Source: Goleter apudmare HA4340-LM2 (GTDB taxonomy: Bacteria; Cyanobacteriota; Cyanobacteriia; Cyanobacteriales; Nostocaceae). From it: a DNA stretch of 64,000 nucleotides. The stretch is from contig JAHHHF010000077.1 of assembly GCA_019359495.1 (NCBI GenBank), positions 84,763-148,762 on the forward strand, given 5' to 3'. Below are positions 20,853 to 31,900 of this stretch, piece after piece. The number at the start of each line of letters is the position of its first letter. The stretch's first letter is position 1. Below the pieces are notes generated by a model, which saw nothing but the letters and a program-made list of their open reading frames with translations, was not told where the DNA came from and ran no database searches. Made by a program: the position numbers and the translations under genes.

Positions 20853-21149
20853 ATGAACTATCAAAAGCTTGACGCCGCTCTTGCAATGGCACTAAATGAT
20901 GTTTCAGATTTAGAAGCAAGTACTTTGGATATTTTTATCCATACAGAACCAGTTCTGGATGCTGAGGCGGTTGCTGTTTTAGAAAATTTAGGTATCAGTG
21001 TTGCGAGCAGTGGTAAAGATGTATTTACCGCCAAACTACCGCCAAATGCGATCGCCCATTTATCACAACAGCCTTGGGTAAAGCATCTGAAACTTTCGCA
21101 GCAACTGCGTTTTGCTAAACCGTCATTCATCCCACGCTCCGCAATGTGA
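20853..21149 (+). CDS. Hypothetical protein, 98 aa
   Basis: A compact acidic/hydrophobic protein with the pattern LDIFIHTEPVLDAEAVAVLE, then VFTAKLPPNAIAHLSQQPWV and KHLKLSQQLRF. The alternation of a strand, a helix and a second strand with a helix resembles the small inhibitor-like pro-domain fold seen before subtilase peptidases, but this is a weak impression. No membrane segment or signal peptide. I cannot assign a function. Confidence 0.6.
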   Translation: MNYQKLDAALAMALNDVSDLEASTLDIFIHTEPVLDAEAVAVLENLGISVASSGKDVFTAKLPPNAIAHLSQQPWVKHLKLSQQLRFAKPSFIPRSAM

Positions 21150-21838
21150 ATCCATCCATCAACATCAAGGGCGATAGGCTGGTTGTCTGTCCGATTAATT
21201 TTAATTTAATGGGTAGAATTTTTCGTAGTCAGGACTTCAGTCGTTGATTTCACTGCTTTTACAGGGAGTACGCTTACTGGTCTCTTTTTGGTGGAATCCC
21301 ATTCTTTAAAGGTTGTTTCCTAGTTTTATTTGTGTTGGTTGATAAAGGTTTTTTCTGGGATGGTTGCTTAGGATTAGATTCTTGGCTGGACATAAGTATA
21401 AACTTGCAAATTAACTATGTTTTTGTATACACCATAAAAATTGCTAGTTCCGGAAATCAATCAAAAAGTTTCCCAAAAAAAAATAGAGACGCGATAATTT
21501 TTACGTCTCTAGAGAAGAGGAAACCCATTATTTTTAAGTACTTTACATTAATTTTTTAACAATAAAATTACAATTACCTCCTAACCTAACTTGTAAGTTG
21601 CTGAATGAAATTACGCTGATGATGGTTTTAACAAGGCTTTCACTGGTTGTGAACTGTCTACAAATTGAACTACAAGAGTATAAATTTCTAATCCGGAAAA
21701 TTGCCAAAAAATAACCAACTTGTAGCTTAAGTTCCCTATTTGCAGATACCCCGACAGCCTGTATAAGAATGAGACTTGGGGTTTCCATATTCATGGAATC
21801 TCTACAAGAGAAAGTCTTGTTCTCATGCTTGGAGGTGA
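21150..21838. other. Intergenic stretch with one small hairpin
   Basis: About 690 bases with no supported gene. TAGAGACG (21484-21491) pairs with CGTCTCTA (21504-21511), a hairpin of the same AGAGACG type seen at 24990 and 63477. The 75- and 83-codon frames here have no coding character. Confidence 0.5.
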
Positions 21839-22612
21839 TTAAGCAAAACTGGAAAAGTCTAAATTCGGTGGCACATCTTGAATCCGCCCTGGGCCGATCG
21901 CCCGCAGTGCTTCTCTTAGGAAAATATCGCCAGTATACAAGGCACGTCCTACAATTACACCTGTGACGCCTTGTGGTTCTAAGGCTAATAAACTCAACAA
22001 ATCAGTCACAGAACTCACCCCACCAGAAGCAATTACTGGTATAGAAATTGCGTCAGCAAGTTCGCGTAAAGCTTCTAAATTAGGGCCTGAAAGAGTACCA
22101 TCACGATGAATATCAGTGTAAATTATGGACGCTGCACCTAATTCTGCCATTTGTACCGCTAATTGGGTGGCTAACACTTGGGAAGTTTCTAGCCAACCGC
22201 GAGTTGCTACTAGTCCGTTGCGCGCATCAATACCAACGATGATCTGTCCAGGAAAATCTTGGCAGAGTTGTTGCACTAGTTGGGGTTGTTCGACAGCAAT
22301 AGTCCCAAGAATCGCTTTCTGTACGCCTAAATTAAATAACTGTTGGACACTGGCTTGATCACGTAATCCCCCGCCTACTTGAATGGGTACTGATACTGCT
22401 TGCGCGATCGCCTCAATAGCTTCCAAGTTGACAAGTTTACCAGTTTTCGCGCCGTCTAAATCAACCACATGTAGCTTGGCAGCACCTTGATCAACCCACT
22501 GTTGTGCAACATCCGCAGGGTTCTCGCTAAAAACCTGCGATCGCTCATAGTCCCCTTGATAAAGTCGTACACAGCGGCCATCTAACAAATCAATCGCTGG
22601 AATTACATCCAT
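21839..22612 (-). CDS. hisA: Phosphoribosylformimino-5-aminoimidazole carboxamide ribotide isomerase
   Basis: The 257-aa TIM barrel opens with [20 protein letters not shown], whose Asp is the catalytic base. It carries the phosphate-binding motifs [13 protein letters not shown] (residues ~77-86) and [11 protein letters not shown], plus the second catalytic Asp region [12 protein letters not shown]. HisA converts ProFAR to PRFAR in histidine synthesis. Full length and intact. It stands alone, as histidine genes usually do in cyanobacteria. Confidence 0.95.
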   Translation of the reverse strand: MDVIPAIDLLDGRCVRLYQGDYERSQVFSENPADVAQQWVDQGAAKLHVVDLDGAKTGKLVNLEAIEAIAQAVSVPIQVGGGLRDQASVQQLFNLGVQKAILGTIAVEQPQLVQQLCQDFPGQIIVGIDARNGLVATRGWLETSQVLATQLAVQMAELGAASIIYTDIHRDGTLSGPNLEALRELADAISIPVIASGGVSSVTDLLSLLALEPQGVTGVIVGRALYTGDIFLREALRAIGPGRIQDVPPNLDFSSFA

Positions 22613-22754
22613 TTATCTCATCCTTAATAGTAGACACAACACTGGCTGTATTTAGTAGTCTGTCGCATCCCATAGGGGATTCTAAGCACTTTAGTGTTTA
22701 AAAAGAAAGGACTAAAGTCCTGACTACTAGCCTGTCAAGATAAAAATGATGGAC

Positions 22755-22800
22755 TGTAGTGCGGGCAAGATGCCCGCGTGAGCGAGACGCTCACACTACC
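22755..22800. repeat. Dispersed hairpin repeat (GCGGGCAAGATGCCCGC type)
   Basis: GCGGGCAAGATGCCCGC and GTGAGCGAGACGCTCAC are two adjacent small hairpins in the spacer upstream of hisA. The whole spacer 22613-22905 (293 bases) holds only such repeats. A related GCGGGCTAGAAGCCCGC hairpin is at 63806-63822. Confidence 0.55.
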
Positions 22801-22905
22801 AAAAATACCTCAAAACAAAATTGACAGACTACTACGAACTTACAGATAAATATTCTGAGTTTATCTGTGGTTCTATGCAAAAAAATCTATATTTTGCCAG
22901 AAGTC

Positions 22906-23208
22906 TTATGTTTTAGCTTTCATTTTTAATTCCTTCACAGCTTGCCAGAAACCCAGCACAACTAAAATGTTAGAAAGCGTCAAAAACACTTCAGCACCAC
23001 CGTGCAGCCAATCTACATTTGCCAACGACTCTCCGTAATGCAATTTGGCATATATCCCGGCGGGAATAGTGACACCGACAAATACCAGAGTACCGTAAAA
23101 TCCATACAGCGCTAAACGCGGCATTTGCTGACTGCGGCTGATAAACCACAAGAAACCCAAATAAGGAAACAGTGAAAGGGCAAACAGGGCATCTTTTGAT
23201 ATCATCAC
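22906..23208 (-). CDS. DUF3593 family membrane protein
   Basis: A 100-aa protein with three hydrophobic segments (~8-25, 35-52 and 70-90). It matches the DUF3593 family found in cyanobacteria and plant plastids, always small and membrane-bound. Its ATG overlaps the stop of the DUF2499 gene by four bases (ATGA), so the two are translated together. The function is unknown; phylogenetic restriction suggests a photosynthesis- or thylakoid-related role, which is inference. Confidence 0.75.
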   Translation of the reverse strand: MMISKDALFALSLFPYLGFLWFISRSQQMPRLALYGFYGTLVFVGVTIPAGIYAKLHYGESLANVDWLHGGAEVFLTLSNILVVLGFWQAVKELKMKAKT

Positions 23209-23549
23209 TCTGACTTGATAGGTTGGGCTGTAACAGAATCAGTAGCTATTTTGGCAGGCTGGGTAGAACGCCAGATCAACGCCGCAGCCGCCCAAAGGGT
23301 AAAATTACCGAGCAAGGTCATGGTAGCTTGCAGTGTGACTAACCATTCCAAAGATTCAGGATTGTCGAAGTAGTGCCAAGTACAGGCACACATGGCACTG
23401 ACCAAAGCTGGTAACATGGCAAGTGACAATCCCCACCAAGTGCGGTTGCCAGTGAGTTCGCCGTAAGTCCAGATTAACCAAATGGCGGCAATCCACTCAA
23501 TGACGCTAGAAACATGAATAATCCAGGTGGGAATCGAAAGGGCGTGCAT
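23205..23549 (-). CDS. DUF2499 family membrane protein
   Basis: A 114-aa protein with about three membrane segments and the conserved-looking MHALSIPTWIIHVSSVIEW and ACTWHYFDNPESLEWLVTLQ. It matches DUF2499, conserved in cyanobacteria and chloroplast-bearing plants and commonly adjacent to DUF3593. It is the first gene of the pair and overlaps the second by four bases. The function is unknown. Confidence 0.78.
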   Translation of the reverse strand: MHALSIPTWIIHVSSVIEWIAAIWLIWTYGELTGNRTWWGLSLAMLPALVSAMCACTWHYFDNPESLEWLVTLQATMTLLGNFTLWAAAALIWRSTQPAKIATDSVTAQPIKSE

Positions 23550-23558
23550 AATAGTTAG

Positions 23559-23585
23559 TTGTCATTTGTCATTGGTCATTGGTCA
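23559..23585. repeat. Short tandem heptamer repeat
   Basis: Four tandem near-copies of a seven-base unit (GTCATTT, GTCATTG, GTCATTG, GTCAAGA) lie upstream of the DUF2499 gene. These are short tandemly repeated repetitive sequences well known in heterocystous cyanobacteria. Similar runs occur near 23810, 26440, 47690 and 52815. Confidence 0.65.
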
Positions 23586-23816
23586 AGAGTGATGAGTTAT
23601 TTCTTTCTTGTCTGCCTCATCCCCTATTTCCCAAACTCTTCATCATTCCATCTTCCCACAAGGGAATTCTGATTTTCACAGGCGGTATGAAAGCCATTGC
23701 ACCTAAAATCTTGTGAAAACCTTCAAACATGGAGTCTTCATGATCAATAATCAGGGTGATAAAAATAAAAACTCTCGAACCTTGACAAATCACAAATGAC
23801 TAACAATAAATAACAA

Positions 23817-24869
23817 ATGACAAAACCAATGCGGGCGTTATTATCTGGGTATTACGGAAAAGGTAATGGTGGTGACGAAGCTTTGTTAGCAACGCTTTTG
23901 CAAATGTTACCGCCGCACGTAACGCCTGTAGTGCTGTCTGCTAATCCTGAAGAAACCCGCGATCGCTATGGTGTGGAGACTTACAATCGGATGGCGATTT
24001 CACCTGTACTGCAAGCGTTGCGTTCTTGTGATGCCTTTATTTGGGGTGGTGGGAGTTTAATTCAAGATGTTACCAGTAGCATAAGTCCCTTGTATTATTC
24101 GGGATTGATGGCATTGGCGCAAACAATGGGTTTGAAAACCGTTGCTTGGGCGCAAGGAATCGGGCCGTTAGTGCGCCCCCAAACTCGCTGGTTAGCACGG
24201 CAAAACTTTACCGGCTGTACCAAAGTTAGTGTACGCGATCGCGCTAGTGCGGCTTTGTTATCTGATTGGCAAATTCCTTTTATCCTTGCACCTGATCCTG
24301 TTTGGGCGTTGGAGTCCAAGCCAGTCCCTGGACTTTGGGATTTACCAGCACCCAGAGTAGCTGTAACTTTGCGATCGCATCCCCAACTCACAGAAAAACG
24401 CTTGGCTAATTTGACTCGCGCTTTGGTGGATTTTCAAAAAGCTACACAGGCATTTATTTTACTATTGCCATTTCAAAAAAGTGAAGATTTAAGCATAGCC
24501 CAGGCAATTCAACCCCATCTCCTAGATGTCAGCCAGATTTTATGCTTGGAAGATCCGCAGGTGTTAAAAGGTGTATTTAAGGGCGTCGAAATGGCAATTG
24601 GGATGCGTCTGCACAGCCTAATTATGGCAGCTGCTGAAGGTTGTCGCTGTTTTGCCCTGAGTTATGATCCTAAGGTCAACCGTTTGATGGAAGATTTAGA
24701 TATGCCTGGGTGGGATTTGGCGAATTTGCCAGATGAACCTAATGTAATTAGTACAACTTGGATGGAGCATTATGCCAACGGTGATCCGCTTTCACCTAAC
24801 CAAATTCAATCTTTGGTGGATCGGGCGTTGATGCACCGCGAGGTTTTGAGTGCAGCGTTAACTGAGTAA
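23817..24869 (+). CDS. csaB: Polysaccharide pyruvyl transferase CsaB
   Basis: The 350-aa product matches CsaB, which attaches pyruvate from phosphoenolpyruvate to cell-wall polysaccharide; the pyruvylated polymer is what SLH domains bind. Visible motifs are LLSGYYGKGNGGDEALL at the N-terminus, FIWGGGSLIQD, VAWAQGIGPL and GMRLHSLIMAAAEGC. The start may instead be the ATG at 23829 (MRALLSGYYG), since the bases before 23817 are heptamer repeats without a ribosome binding site. It fits functionally with the SLH protein gene at the left edge of the window. Confidence 0.88.
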   Translation: MTKPMRALLSGYYGKGNGGDEALLATLLQMLPPHVTPVVLSANPEETRDRYGVETYNRMAISPVLQALRSCDAFIWGGGSLIQDVTSSISPLYYSGLMALAQTMGLKTVAWAQGIGPLVRPQTRWLARQNFTGCTKVSVRDRASAALLSDWQIPFILAPDPVWALESKPVPGLWDLPAPRVAVTLRSHPQLTEKRLANLTRALVDFQKATQAFILLLPFQKSEDLSIAQAIQPHLLDVSQILCLEDPQVLKGVFKGVEMAIGMRLHSLIMAAAEGCRCFALSYDPKVNRLMEDLDMPGWDLANLPDEPNVISTTWMEHYANGDPLSPNQIQSLVDRALMHREVLSAALTE

Positions 24870-24989
24870 AATTGTGTTTTTTTTTAATAGAGGAACGCTG
24901 AGGTAAACGCACAGAGATGCTGAGTCAAGAGTTGTTTTCCCATCTCCCCATCCCAATTGGACTGAGCTTACCTCTACAAGTATCAGATG

Positions 24990-25020
24990 AGTAGAGACGT
25001 TGTATTGCAACGTCTCTACT
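24990..25020. terminator. Bidirectional terminator hairpin between csaB and ilvH
   Basis: AGTAGAGACGTTG (24990-25002) and CAACGTCTCTACT (25008-25020) form a perfect 13-bp stem with a 5-base loop, between two convergent genes. Confidence 0.65.
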
Positions 25021-25022
25021 GA

Positions 25023-25541
25023 TTAAACCTTGGCTTCTAAAGATTTGAGTAATTCTGTATTCACACCAGATTCGCGGGTGAGGGCAATCTTACCGGTACG
25101 GGCTATTTCCCGCAAACCAAACTTTTGTAACACCTGGACGATCGCTACCATTTTTCCAGGATCACCTACTACTTCTAAAGTCAGAGAATCTTCAGCCACG
25201 TCTACCACTCGCGCCCGGAAAATTTGAGCTAGTTCGATGATTTCTGAGCGATTGCTACTAGTAGCATTCACCTTCAGGAGCATCAATTCTCGCTCCACAC
25301 AAGGAGTCTCAGTAATGTCCTGCACCTTGAGGACATTAACTAACTTGTATAGTTGTTTCGTGAGTTGTTCAATCACGCGATCGTCACCAGGTACAACCAT
25401 CGTAATTCGGGAAACTCCTCCCTGCTCAGCTGGGCCAACAGCGAGGCTTTCGATATTAAAACCACGACGAGCAAATAAACTAGAAATGCGGGAGAGTACC
25501 CCCGATTCGTCTTCTACTAAAACTGAAAGGGTATGTTTCAT
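25023..25541 (-). CDS. ilvH: Acetolactate synthase small (regulatory) subunit
   Basis: The ATG at 25541 is preferred over the in-frame TTG at 25550 because [20 protein letters not shown] is the usual N-terminus. The 172-aa product has an N-terminal ACT domain ([20 protein letters not shown]) that binds valine for feedback inhibition, and a C-terminal half typical of IlvH/IlvN ([19 protein letters not shown]). It activates and regulates the catalytic subunit IlvB in branched-chain amino acid synthesis; ilvB is not in the window. Confidence 0.93.
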   Translation of the reverse strand: MKHTLSVLVEDESGVLSRISSLFARRGFNIESLAVGPAEQGGVSRITMVVPGDDRVIEQLTKQLYKLVNVLKVQDITETPCVERELMLLKVNATSSNRSEIIELAQIFRARVVDVAEDSLTLEVVGDPGKMVAIVQVLQKFGLREIARTGKIALTRESGVNTELLKSLEAKV

Positions 25542-25709
25542 CTTCGCCAACAGAGGCTAGGGCAGGATGTAGTTAACGCAGTCACCATAAGCAATCGCTG
25601 CGCTATTAATTTTACTTAATTCAAAGTCCGAATCCCTATTTTAAACTTAATACCTGCACCCATAACATTTCTACCAGGTAAATATTCTTGGGATCTGGGG
25701 CTTGGGGAC

Positions 25710-25863
25710 TATAGGACTCATATTTGATTTTTGAACAGATACGTAGGGTGTGTTAGCGACAGCGTAACGCACCCCCCCCCAAAGCTTTCGGTGCGTTACG
25801 GCTTGCGCCTAACACACCCTACACATACTGAGATTTTTTCAGATATCAAATCGGATTCCTATA
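25710..25863. mobile_element. MITE-like element, copy 1
   Basis: A 154-bp non-coding element is bounded by imperfect terminal inverted repeats: TATAGGACTCATATTTGATT at the left and, read from the right on the other strand, TATAGGAATCCGATTTGATA. The inside is a long palindrome built on GTAGGGTGTGTTAGCG and its complement. A nearly identical 150-bp element is at 43810-43959. The ends read TA-TAGG, as in elements that duplicate a TA target (IS630/Tc1 type). There is no transposase here, so it would be mobilised in trans. Confidence 0.8.
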
Positions 25864-26051
25864 GGAAACAAACCAATGACAAATGACCAATAACTACCCC
25901 AGCCACTGAAATTTATTTTTCCCAACCCAGCTAAATCATCCCAAAAGTAGGATTTCCCCTGATTACACATCCTTTGATGGGCAGATGTAGCTTTTTGATA
26001 AAGCCTTTATATTCACAAATGATGAATCTTACCATTAGGAGAAAAAAGTTT

Positions 26052-26423
26052 ATGAGTTGGTTAAAAAGACTCTTCGGCATGGAAAAACCCGAAAATGCAC
26101 AAGTTAATCCTACCCCTCAGCCAGTAGCACAAGCTCCTACATCTGTTCAGCAAGCTCCTACAGCTACTCAATCAATTCCACCAGAGCGTTTAGGATTGAA
26201 CGGCGAGTATGACCAGAGTGGATTGGCAAAGCGGGTAGCATTGGCTTTTGATCAGGATTCCCAAATTGGCGATGTGAATACCCTCTGGGTGGCTCAGACC
26301 GGAGGAACTGTGGTTTTAAAAGGTAAGGTGCCTACCCAAGATATTCTCAATAAAATGATTTCCGTAGCCAGAACAGTTAATGGCACTTCTACTGTTGACA
26401 CCACCCAAGTAACAGTTGGCTAG
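26052..26423 (+). CDS. BON-domain protein
   Basis: The ATG at 26052 is chosen because AGGAGAAA lies just before it; the longer frame from 25974 adds 26 unlikely residues. The 123-aa product has a short basic N-terminus (MSWLKRLFGMEK), a Pro/Gln/Ala-rich linker (~15-45) and a BON domain (~55-120) with LAKRVALAFDQDSQIGDVN, TVVLKGKVPTQDILNKMI and ARTVNGTSTVDTTQVTV. BON domains bind membranes or periplasmic ligands and are often found in stress proteins. There is no clear signal peptide. Confidence 0.82.
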   Translation: MSWLKRLFGMEKPENAQVNPTPQPVAQAPTSVQQAPTATQSIPPERLGLNGEYDQSGLAKRVALAFDQDSQIGDVNTLWVAQTGGTVVLKGKVPTQDILNKMISVARTVNGTSTVDTTQVTVG

Positions 26424-26476
26424 TTTTTATTAGCCATTTGTTATTGTTCATGTGTCATTTGTCAATGCCCAACGCC

Positions 26477-27400
26477 CTATTTCCCAAGATACTTGTCAAT
26501 CCATTCCAAAATAGCCTGGTTCACCTGTTCGGGGCATTCATCATGGGGACAGTGCCCAACGTCTTCTAGGTTGAGCAGTTGCAAGTTTTCGTTGTATTGG
26601 GCAAATTGGCTGGCCAGTACTGGGGGAACAAACCTGTCTTTTTGTCCCCAAATTAACAACATGGGAATTGTTAAGGTTGGTAATACTTTCTTGACACTAG
26701 GACTAAAATTAAGACCGATCGCCGCTTTGAACAGGGCACTAAAAGCACGGGCGGAACCCCGATCTTGGGGAGGTCCAGCTAAAATTTCTATGAGTTCATC
26801 GGTAATCGCTTCTGGTTTGGCATAGGCTAAACTCGCCCAGCGTCGCAGGATGCTGGGACGGCGTACTACATGAAACACAGGTTTTAGCACTAATGGCGAA
26901 GCGACTATCTTTTTAATTGTCATAATCACAGGCATTAACACTGGTCGCAATAATGCCGGGATCGCTTCTTGTTCTAAGGTGGGATCAGGTAAACTCATCA
27001 TGACCACTCCTGCTACCATGTCGGGGTGAGCGGCGGCGGCGGCCATAGAAATCAAGGAACCATTGGAATTACCCACTAACACTACTGGTTGTCGGATAAA
27101 TGCTCGCCAAAAGTCGTAAACCTGTTCTACCCACAGTTCTATGCTGTAATTAGCTGGGGCTTTTTCAGAGGCACCAAAGCCCAGCATATCTAAGGCGTAA
27201 ACTGTGTGACGTTCGCCTAATACCTCTAAGTTATGTCGCCAATGACCAATGGAAGCACCGAACCCGTGTAACAGAATTAGGGGTGTTGTGTTTTGGGGAT
27301 TATGAATGGGACGAGTGTAGGTATAGCGTGTTTGCCAACCCCGCCAGATCCAGTCTCTTTGATTCCCCACCCGTTGTTGCCAATGTACCGCAGTGGTCAA
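26477..27400 (-). CDS. Alpha/beta hydrolase
   Basis: The 307-aa product is an alpha/beta-hydrolase fold enzyme. The oxyanion-hole motif HGFGAS is at 45-50, the nucleophile Ser112 is in VGNSNGS, the acid is in WGQKDRFVPP, and the catalytic His is in GHCPHDECPE. It most resembles the cyanobacterial/plastid hydrolases related to pheophytinase and haloalkane-dehalogenase-like esterases, but substrate cannot be told from sequence. Gene symbol withheld for that reason. Confidence 0.85.
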   Translation of the reverse strand: MTTAVHWQQRVGNQRDWIWRGWQTRYTYTRPIHNPQNTTPLILLHGFGASIGHWRHNLEVLGERHTVYALDMLGFGASEKAPANYSIELWVEQVYDFWRAFIRQPVVLVGNSNGSLISMAAAAAHPDMVAGVVMMSLPDPTLEQEAIPALLRPVLMPVIMTIKKIVASPLVLKPVFHVVRRPSILRRWASLAYAKPEAITDELIEILAGPPQDRGSARAFSALFKAAIGLNFSPSVKKVLPTLTIPMLLIWGQKDRFVPPVLASQFAQYNENLQLLNLEDVGHCPHDECPEQVNQAILEWIDKYLGK

Positions 27401-28111
27401 ACTTTCCTCCCATTCTCAAGATCACAAGACTCTTAATTCCAATAATAGGAGCATTGGCAATAAATCTTGACCCTAGCCCTTTCAAGGTGACTCGTGAAAT
27501 TTCTTTTTTTCTCTCTGCTGACTCTGCTTCTCTGCGGTTAAAAAGTAATTAATTTAACCACAGAGGGCGCAGCGAAAAGTCTGAGCGGAGGAAGCCTCCG
27601 CTCAGAACTTTTCAAGACAGAGGACACGGAGGTAAGCGGTTATACAAGTCTTTATTTTCAAGAATTTTGATGCACCTTAAAAGGGCTAATCTTGACCCTT
27701 GACTTTTGACAAACACCCAATCACCAATCCCTTGACTAATTGTAAAGTTTTGTATAAGATATTACATTTTATTGGGAAACAAGAGTTTTATATGTAATCT
27801 TGCTATGCTGGGGGCATAATCTCAACTCGAAATGTCAATGGCTTTTTAAGGAATCGTTACAATATTTAATATTTATCTGGATTACGTAATTTAGATTAAC
27901 AATTATGGAGAAATTTTCAAGAGTGTGAGTAGAATTACAAATACAATAAACGACACAACTAGGTTATGAATTAGTTACCCTAGAACTATAACGCTCATTT
28001 TTCGAGTCCTCAGATATTACAGTATTTATTTTATGCCTGAGGCATACCAATCAAGACTAAGCCAATCAAGACCAAACCAAATTCTTTACTAGAGAGCTCC
28101 CACGAATCATA
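27401..28111. other. Spacer with hairpin repeat and infC leader
   Basis: About 710 bases. CTGAGCGGAGG (27581-27591) and CCTCCGCTCAG (27595-27605) form a perfect hairpin, extended on both sides by AAAAGT/ACTTTT. The right-hand 300 AT-rich bases must hold the promoter and leader of infC. No gene is supported. Confidence 0.5.
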
Positions 28112-28645
28112 ATGCCTGTGATTGAGAAAAAAAGAACTCGCGATCTGCCCCAAATTAACGAACGCATTCGTTTCCCGAAAATTCGGGTTATTGATACTGA
28201 TGGCGCCCAACTGGGAATTATCACCCCCCAGGAAGCTCTGCAACTAGCAGAGGAGAAAGAACTGGATCTGGTGCTGCTCAGTGACAAGGCCGACCCGCCT
28301 GTTTGTCGGATCATGGACTACGGGAAATACAAGTTTGAGCAAGAGAAGAAGGCGCGGGAAGCCCGCAAGAAGCAGCACACGGCTGATGTTAAAGAAGTGA
28401 AGATGCGCTACAAAATCGAAGAACACGATTACAACGTGCGTGTGAAGCAAGCGGAGCGCTTTCTGAAAGATGGTGACAAAGTCAAAGCGACTGTGATGTT
28501 CCGGGGCCGAGAAATTCAACACAGTGACTTGGCAGAAGACTTACTCAAGCGAATGGCAACTGATTTGGAGCCGTTTGGTGAGGTACAGCAAGCACCGAAG
28601 AAAGAAGGGCGCAATATGATGATGCTGCTCTCACCGAAGAAATAA
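28112..28645 (+). CDS. infC: Translation initiation factor IF-3
   Basis: The 177-aa product has both IF-3 domains: the N-terminal part with [20 protein letters not shown], the basic linker helix [15 protein letters not shown], and the C-terminal domain with [20 protein letters not shown] and [18 protein letters not shown]-3 binds the 30S subunit, checks the start codon-initiator tRNA match and prevents premature subunit joining. It starts with an ordinary ATG, unlike the AUU of enterobacterial infC. rpmI and rplT do not follow here. Confidence 0.97.
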   Translation: MPVIEKKRTRDLPQINERIRFPKIRVIDTDGAQLGIITPQEALQLAEEKELDLVLLSDKADPPVCRIMDYGKYKFEQEKKAREARKKQHTADVKEVKMRYKIEEHDYNVRVKQAERFLKDGDKVKATVMFRGREIQHSDLAEDLLKRMATDLEPFGEVQQAPKKEGRNMMMLLSPKK

Positions 28646-28715
28646 TCAAGGTGTAATCTGCTATTGCAGGTTTGGCATCGACATTCAGGTCGAGATAAAT
28701 TTATTAAAAACTGAT

Positions 28716-28765
28716 AGTCCTGAGCACTGAGTGGGAAACATAATACTCAGTTGCTCAGGACTTTT
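28716..28765 (+). terminator. Intrinsic terminator after infC
   Basis: AGTCCTGAGC-ACTGAGT pairs with ACTCAGT-TGCTCAGGACT, one of the longest stems in the window, and is followed by TTTTG. Confidence 0.8.
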
Positions 28766-28900
28766 GCCATTTTTAGGTTTTGAATTTAGAATTTTGCGAA
28801 AAGTTGCCTGCGGTGGAAGGGTTTCCCCCGCCCTTGCAAACTTTTAAAGACGAATTCTGAATTCCCCAAAGGGGTTGACTCTACCAGAAAATAGAACTAC

Positions 28901-31900
28901 ATGGAACTGAAAAATCAATGGTTTGCTGCGAATAGAGGTATTCAGGCGCGACTACTAAGGTGGGTGAATCTCCGACCTGAGGAGAGTGAACGGACGTGGA
29001 TGATGTTTGCTTTTTATACTACTGTATCTGTAGGATTACGGTGGTCTGAGGACAGCACAGTGGCGCTTTTTTTAGATGAATATGGTGCTGATCCACTACC
29101 TCTGGTGTATATTGCTAGCGCAGTGATGGGTATAGGGCTAGTTTTTTTATACTCTTGGCTGCAAAAGATTTTCCCTTTGCGTTGGGTGATTGTGGCGATC
29201 GCACCTTGCATGGTCGCGCCATTAATTCTGTTAGTTTTATTACGTTCAGGAATACATGCTTCCTATTTGGCAGTAATTATTGTTTTTCTGCTGCGGCTAT
29301 GGGTAGATGCACTTTATGTAGTTAATGACCTCAACACATCCATCGTCGCTAACCAATTATTTAATATTCGTGAAATTAAGCGTACCTACCCACTGATTAG
29401 CAGTGGTTTATTAGTAGCTGACGTGATCAGTGGCTTTAGTTTGCCTTGGCTATTAGAATTCGTCAAACTGAATAAAGTAATCTTGATCGCTTGTGTAGTA
29501 ATTATTGTAAGTTCTGGAATTCTATTTTATTTAAGTCATCACTATCGTGAAGCTTTTCCTGACGCGCCACAAAGACTAATTTCTCAAGAACAAGCTTCCC
29601 GACACCGTCGTCTAGAAGTGCCTCTGAAGCGCTACACTTATTATCTTTTCGCCTTTGTTGGTCTGTTGCAAGTAATTGGCTTGTTGATCGATTTTCAGTA
29701 TCTCCGTGAACTCAAATCCAACTTTGGCGACCGAGACCTAGCTAGTTTTTTAGGTCTATTTGGTGGCATTGTGGGACTGTGCGAATTACTGACACAGTGG
29801 TTTTTCTCTAGCCGTCTGATCGAACGCATCGGAGTATTTTTTGCCGCCGCACTCCTCCCTGTCATTGTCGGCTTTATCATCCCAGGGGCGATCGCTTTGC
29901 TAAATTTATTTCCTGGAATGCAAGTGCAAGGCTTTTTCTGGGGGCTGGTGATGCTGAAATTTTGTGATGAGCTGCTACGCTACACCTTTGTAATGAGTAG
30001 CGGCCCTGTACTTTACCAACCAATCCCAGAGCGGATTCGTAGCCGGATGCAGACATTATCCGGTGGAACAGCAGAAGCGATCGCTACAGGTTTGGCAGGA
30101 TTAGCGATTCTTCTAACTTTGTTCTTTTCGGGGCATTTTATCCCGGAATCACTGCAAAAGTGGGTATTCATCGCGGAAACAGTCCTGGTAGCTGGGATTT
30201 GTTTAAAAGTAGTTTTAATATTGCGATCGCGTTATGTAGATTTGTTAGTCTTGAGTGCAGACAGGGGTGAACTGAGTGCCACAAATGTGGGCTTACGACT
30301 CTTAAAACAAGGGGTAGTCAAAGCTTTAGCAGAAAAAGGTAGTGCAGCAGATAAACGCTCTTGCATTGAACTTTTAGCCCAAATCGATCCCCAAGGAGCA
30401 GTAGAAGTTTTAGCACCATTGTTAGTCAAATTACCATCTGATTTGCAACGCCAGAGTTTAGAGGTGATGCTGATGGGGAATGTCAATCCCATCTATTTAC
30501 CTGCTGTTCGTCCGCTATTAGATCAATCCTCCGGAACTATCAGCACTGAAGTTTTTGCCCTGGCGTTACGCTATGTTTGGTTAGCCGAGCCACATCCTAA
30601 TTTGGCTTTGCTAGAAGAATACCTACACCCCCGCCAAAACTCACTTGTCCGCGCCACCGCCGCCGCCTTACTTTTGCGCCAGGGAACGCCAATGCAGAAG
30701 GTAGCAGCTACCAAAACTATGCGCTGGATGCTGACTCACAAGCAAGAACGAGAACGGGTGAATGGTGTCAGAGCTTTGAGAGAAGCAGTATATTTACAAG
30801 CTTTGCGAATTCATATCCCAAATTTATTGCAAGATGGCTCCTTGCGGGTGCGCTGTGCTGTGCTAGAAATGATTGCTGCTACTCGTTTGGAAGATTACTA
30901 TTCGGCATTGTTAGCAGCACTCTACTACAAGTCCACTCGCACCACCGCTATGCGGGCGCTGGTACAACTAGAAAATGAAGCTTTAGAAATGTTGGTGCAA
31001 TTGGCTACCAACGTTTACAAACCAGAAGTAGTGCGGATGTATGCTTGGCGTACCGTTGGTCAAATCAGTACTCCAGAAGCGATAGATTGTTTGTGGCAGT
31101 ACTTAGAAACATCTTGGGGTAATACCAGATATCATATTCTCCGCAGCTTATTGAAAATACATAAACAACCAGAAATTAGCAGTTTTCAGGATCGGTTCTA
31201 TGAAAGTAGGGTGGAAACTTTCATTGAGCAGGAATTAAAGTTTTTGGGTGAGATTTACGCTGCTTATATAGACTTCACAACCCAAAAAACTGGGATGGAT
31301 GATGCAAGTGAAAATATAGTTACTGTGGGCGAGTTGCTACAACGCGCCCTCCTAGAATTAGAGCTAGATGTGAAAGAGCGGTTACTACTGCTACTGAAGC
31401 TGTTGTATTCTCCAGAAAAGATGCAAGCAGCAACTTTTAATCTCCGCTCTGATTCTGGAATGAACTTAGCACGGGGTTTAGAAATTTTAGATCACACCGT
31501 GAATTTACCTGTCAAGTCCCTATTGCTAAATATTTTAGATAGGCGATCGCATCAAGATAAACTTTATTTGCTTGTGGAAGCTGGTTTAGTAGAATATCAA
31601 CAAATGTCAGTGAGCGATCGCCTGCGTAGGTTATTAACCCAGGCTAACTTACTTTCTGACTGGTGTTTAGCCTGCTGTTTTCATTTTGCTCACGTCACCC
31701 GCACCAGACTTTCAATTTCTGAAATTGTGGTAACACTGCGTCATCCCACAGGCTTTGTCAGGGAAGCGGCGATCGCATATTTGAGTATGGTTTCCCGCCG
31801 CGTTCTCCTGGAACTGCTACCCCAACTTCACAAAGACCAGCATCCACTGGTGATAGCTCAAGTTAAGGCATTAATGAAGAAACACCAACTCCAAAATTAC

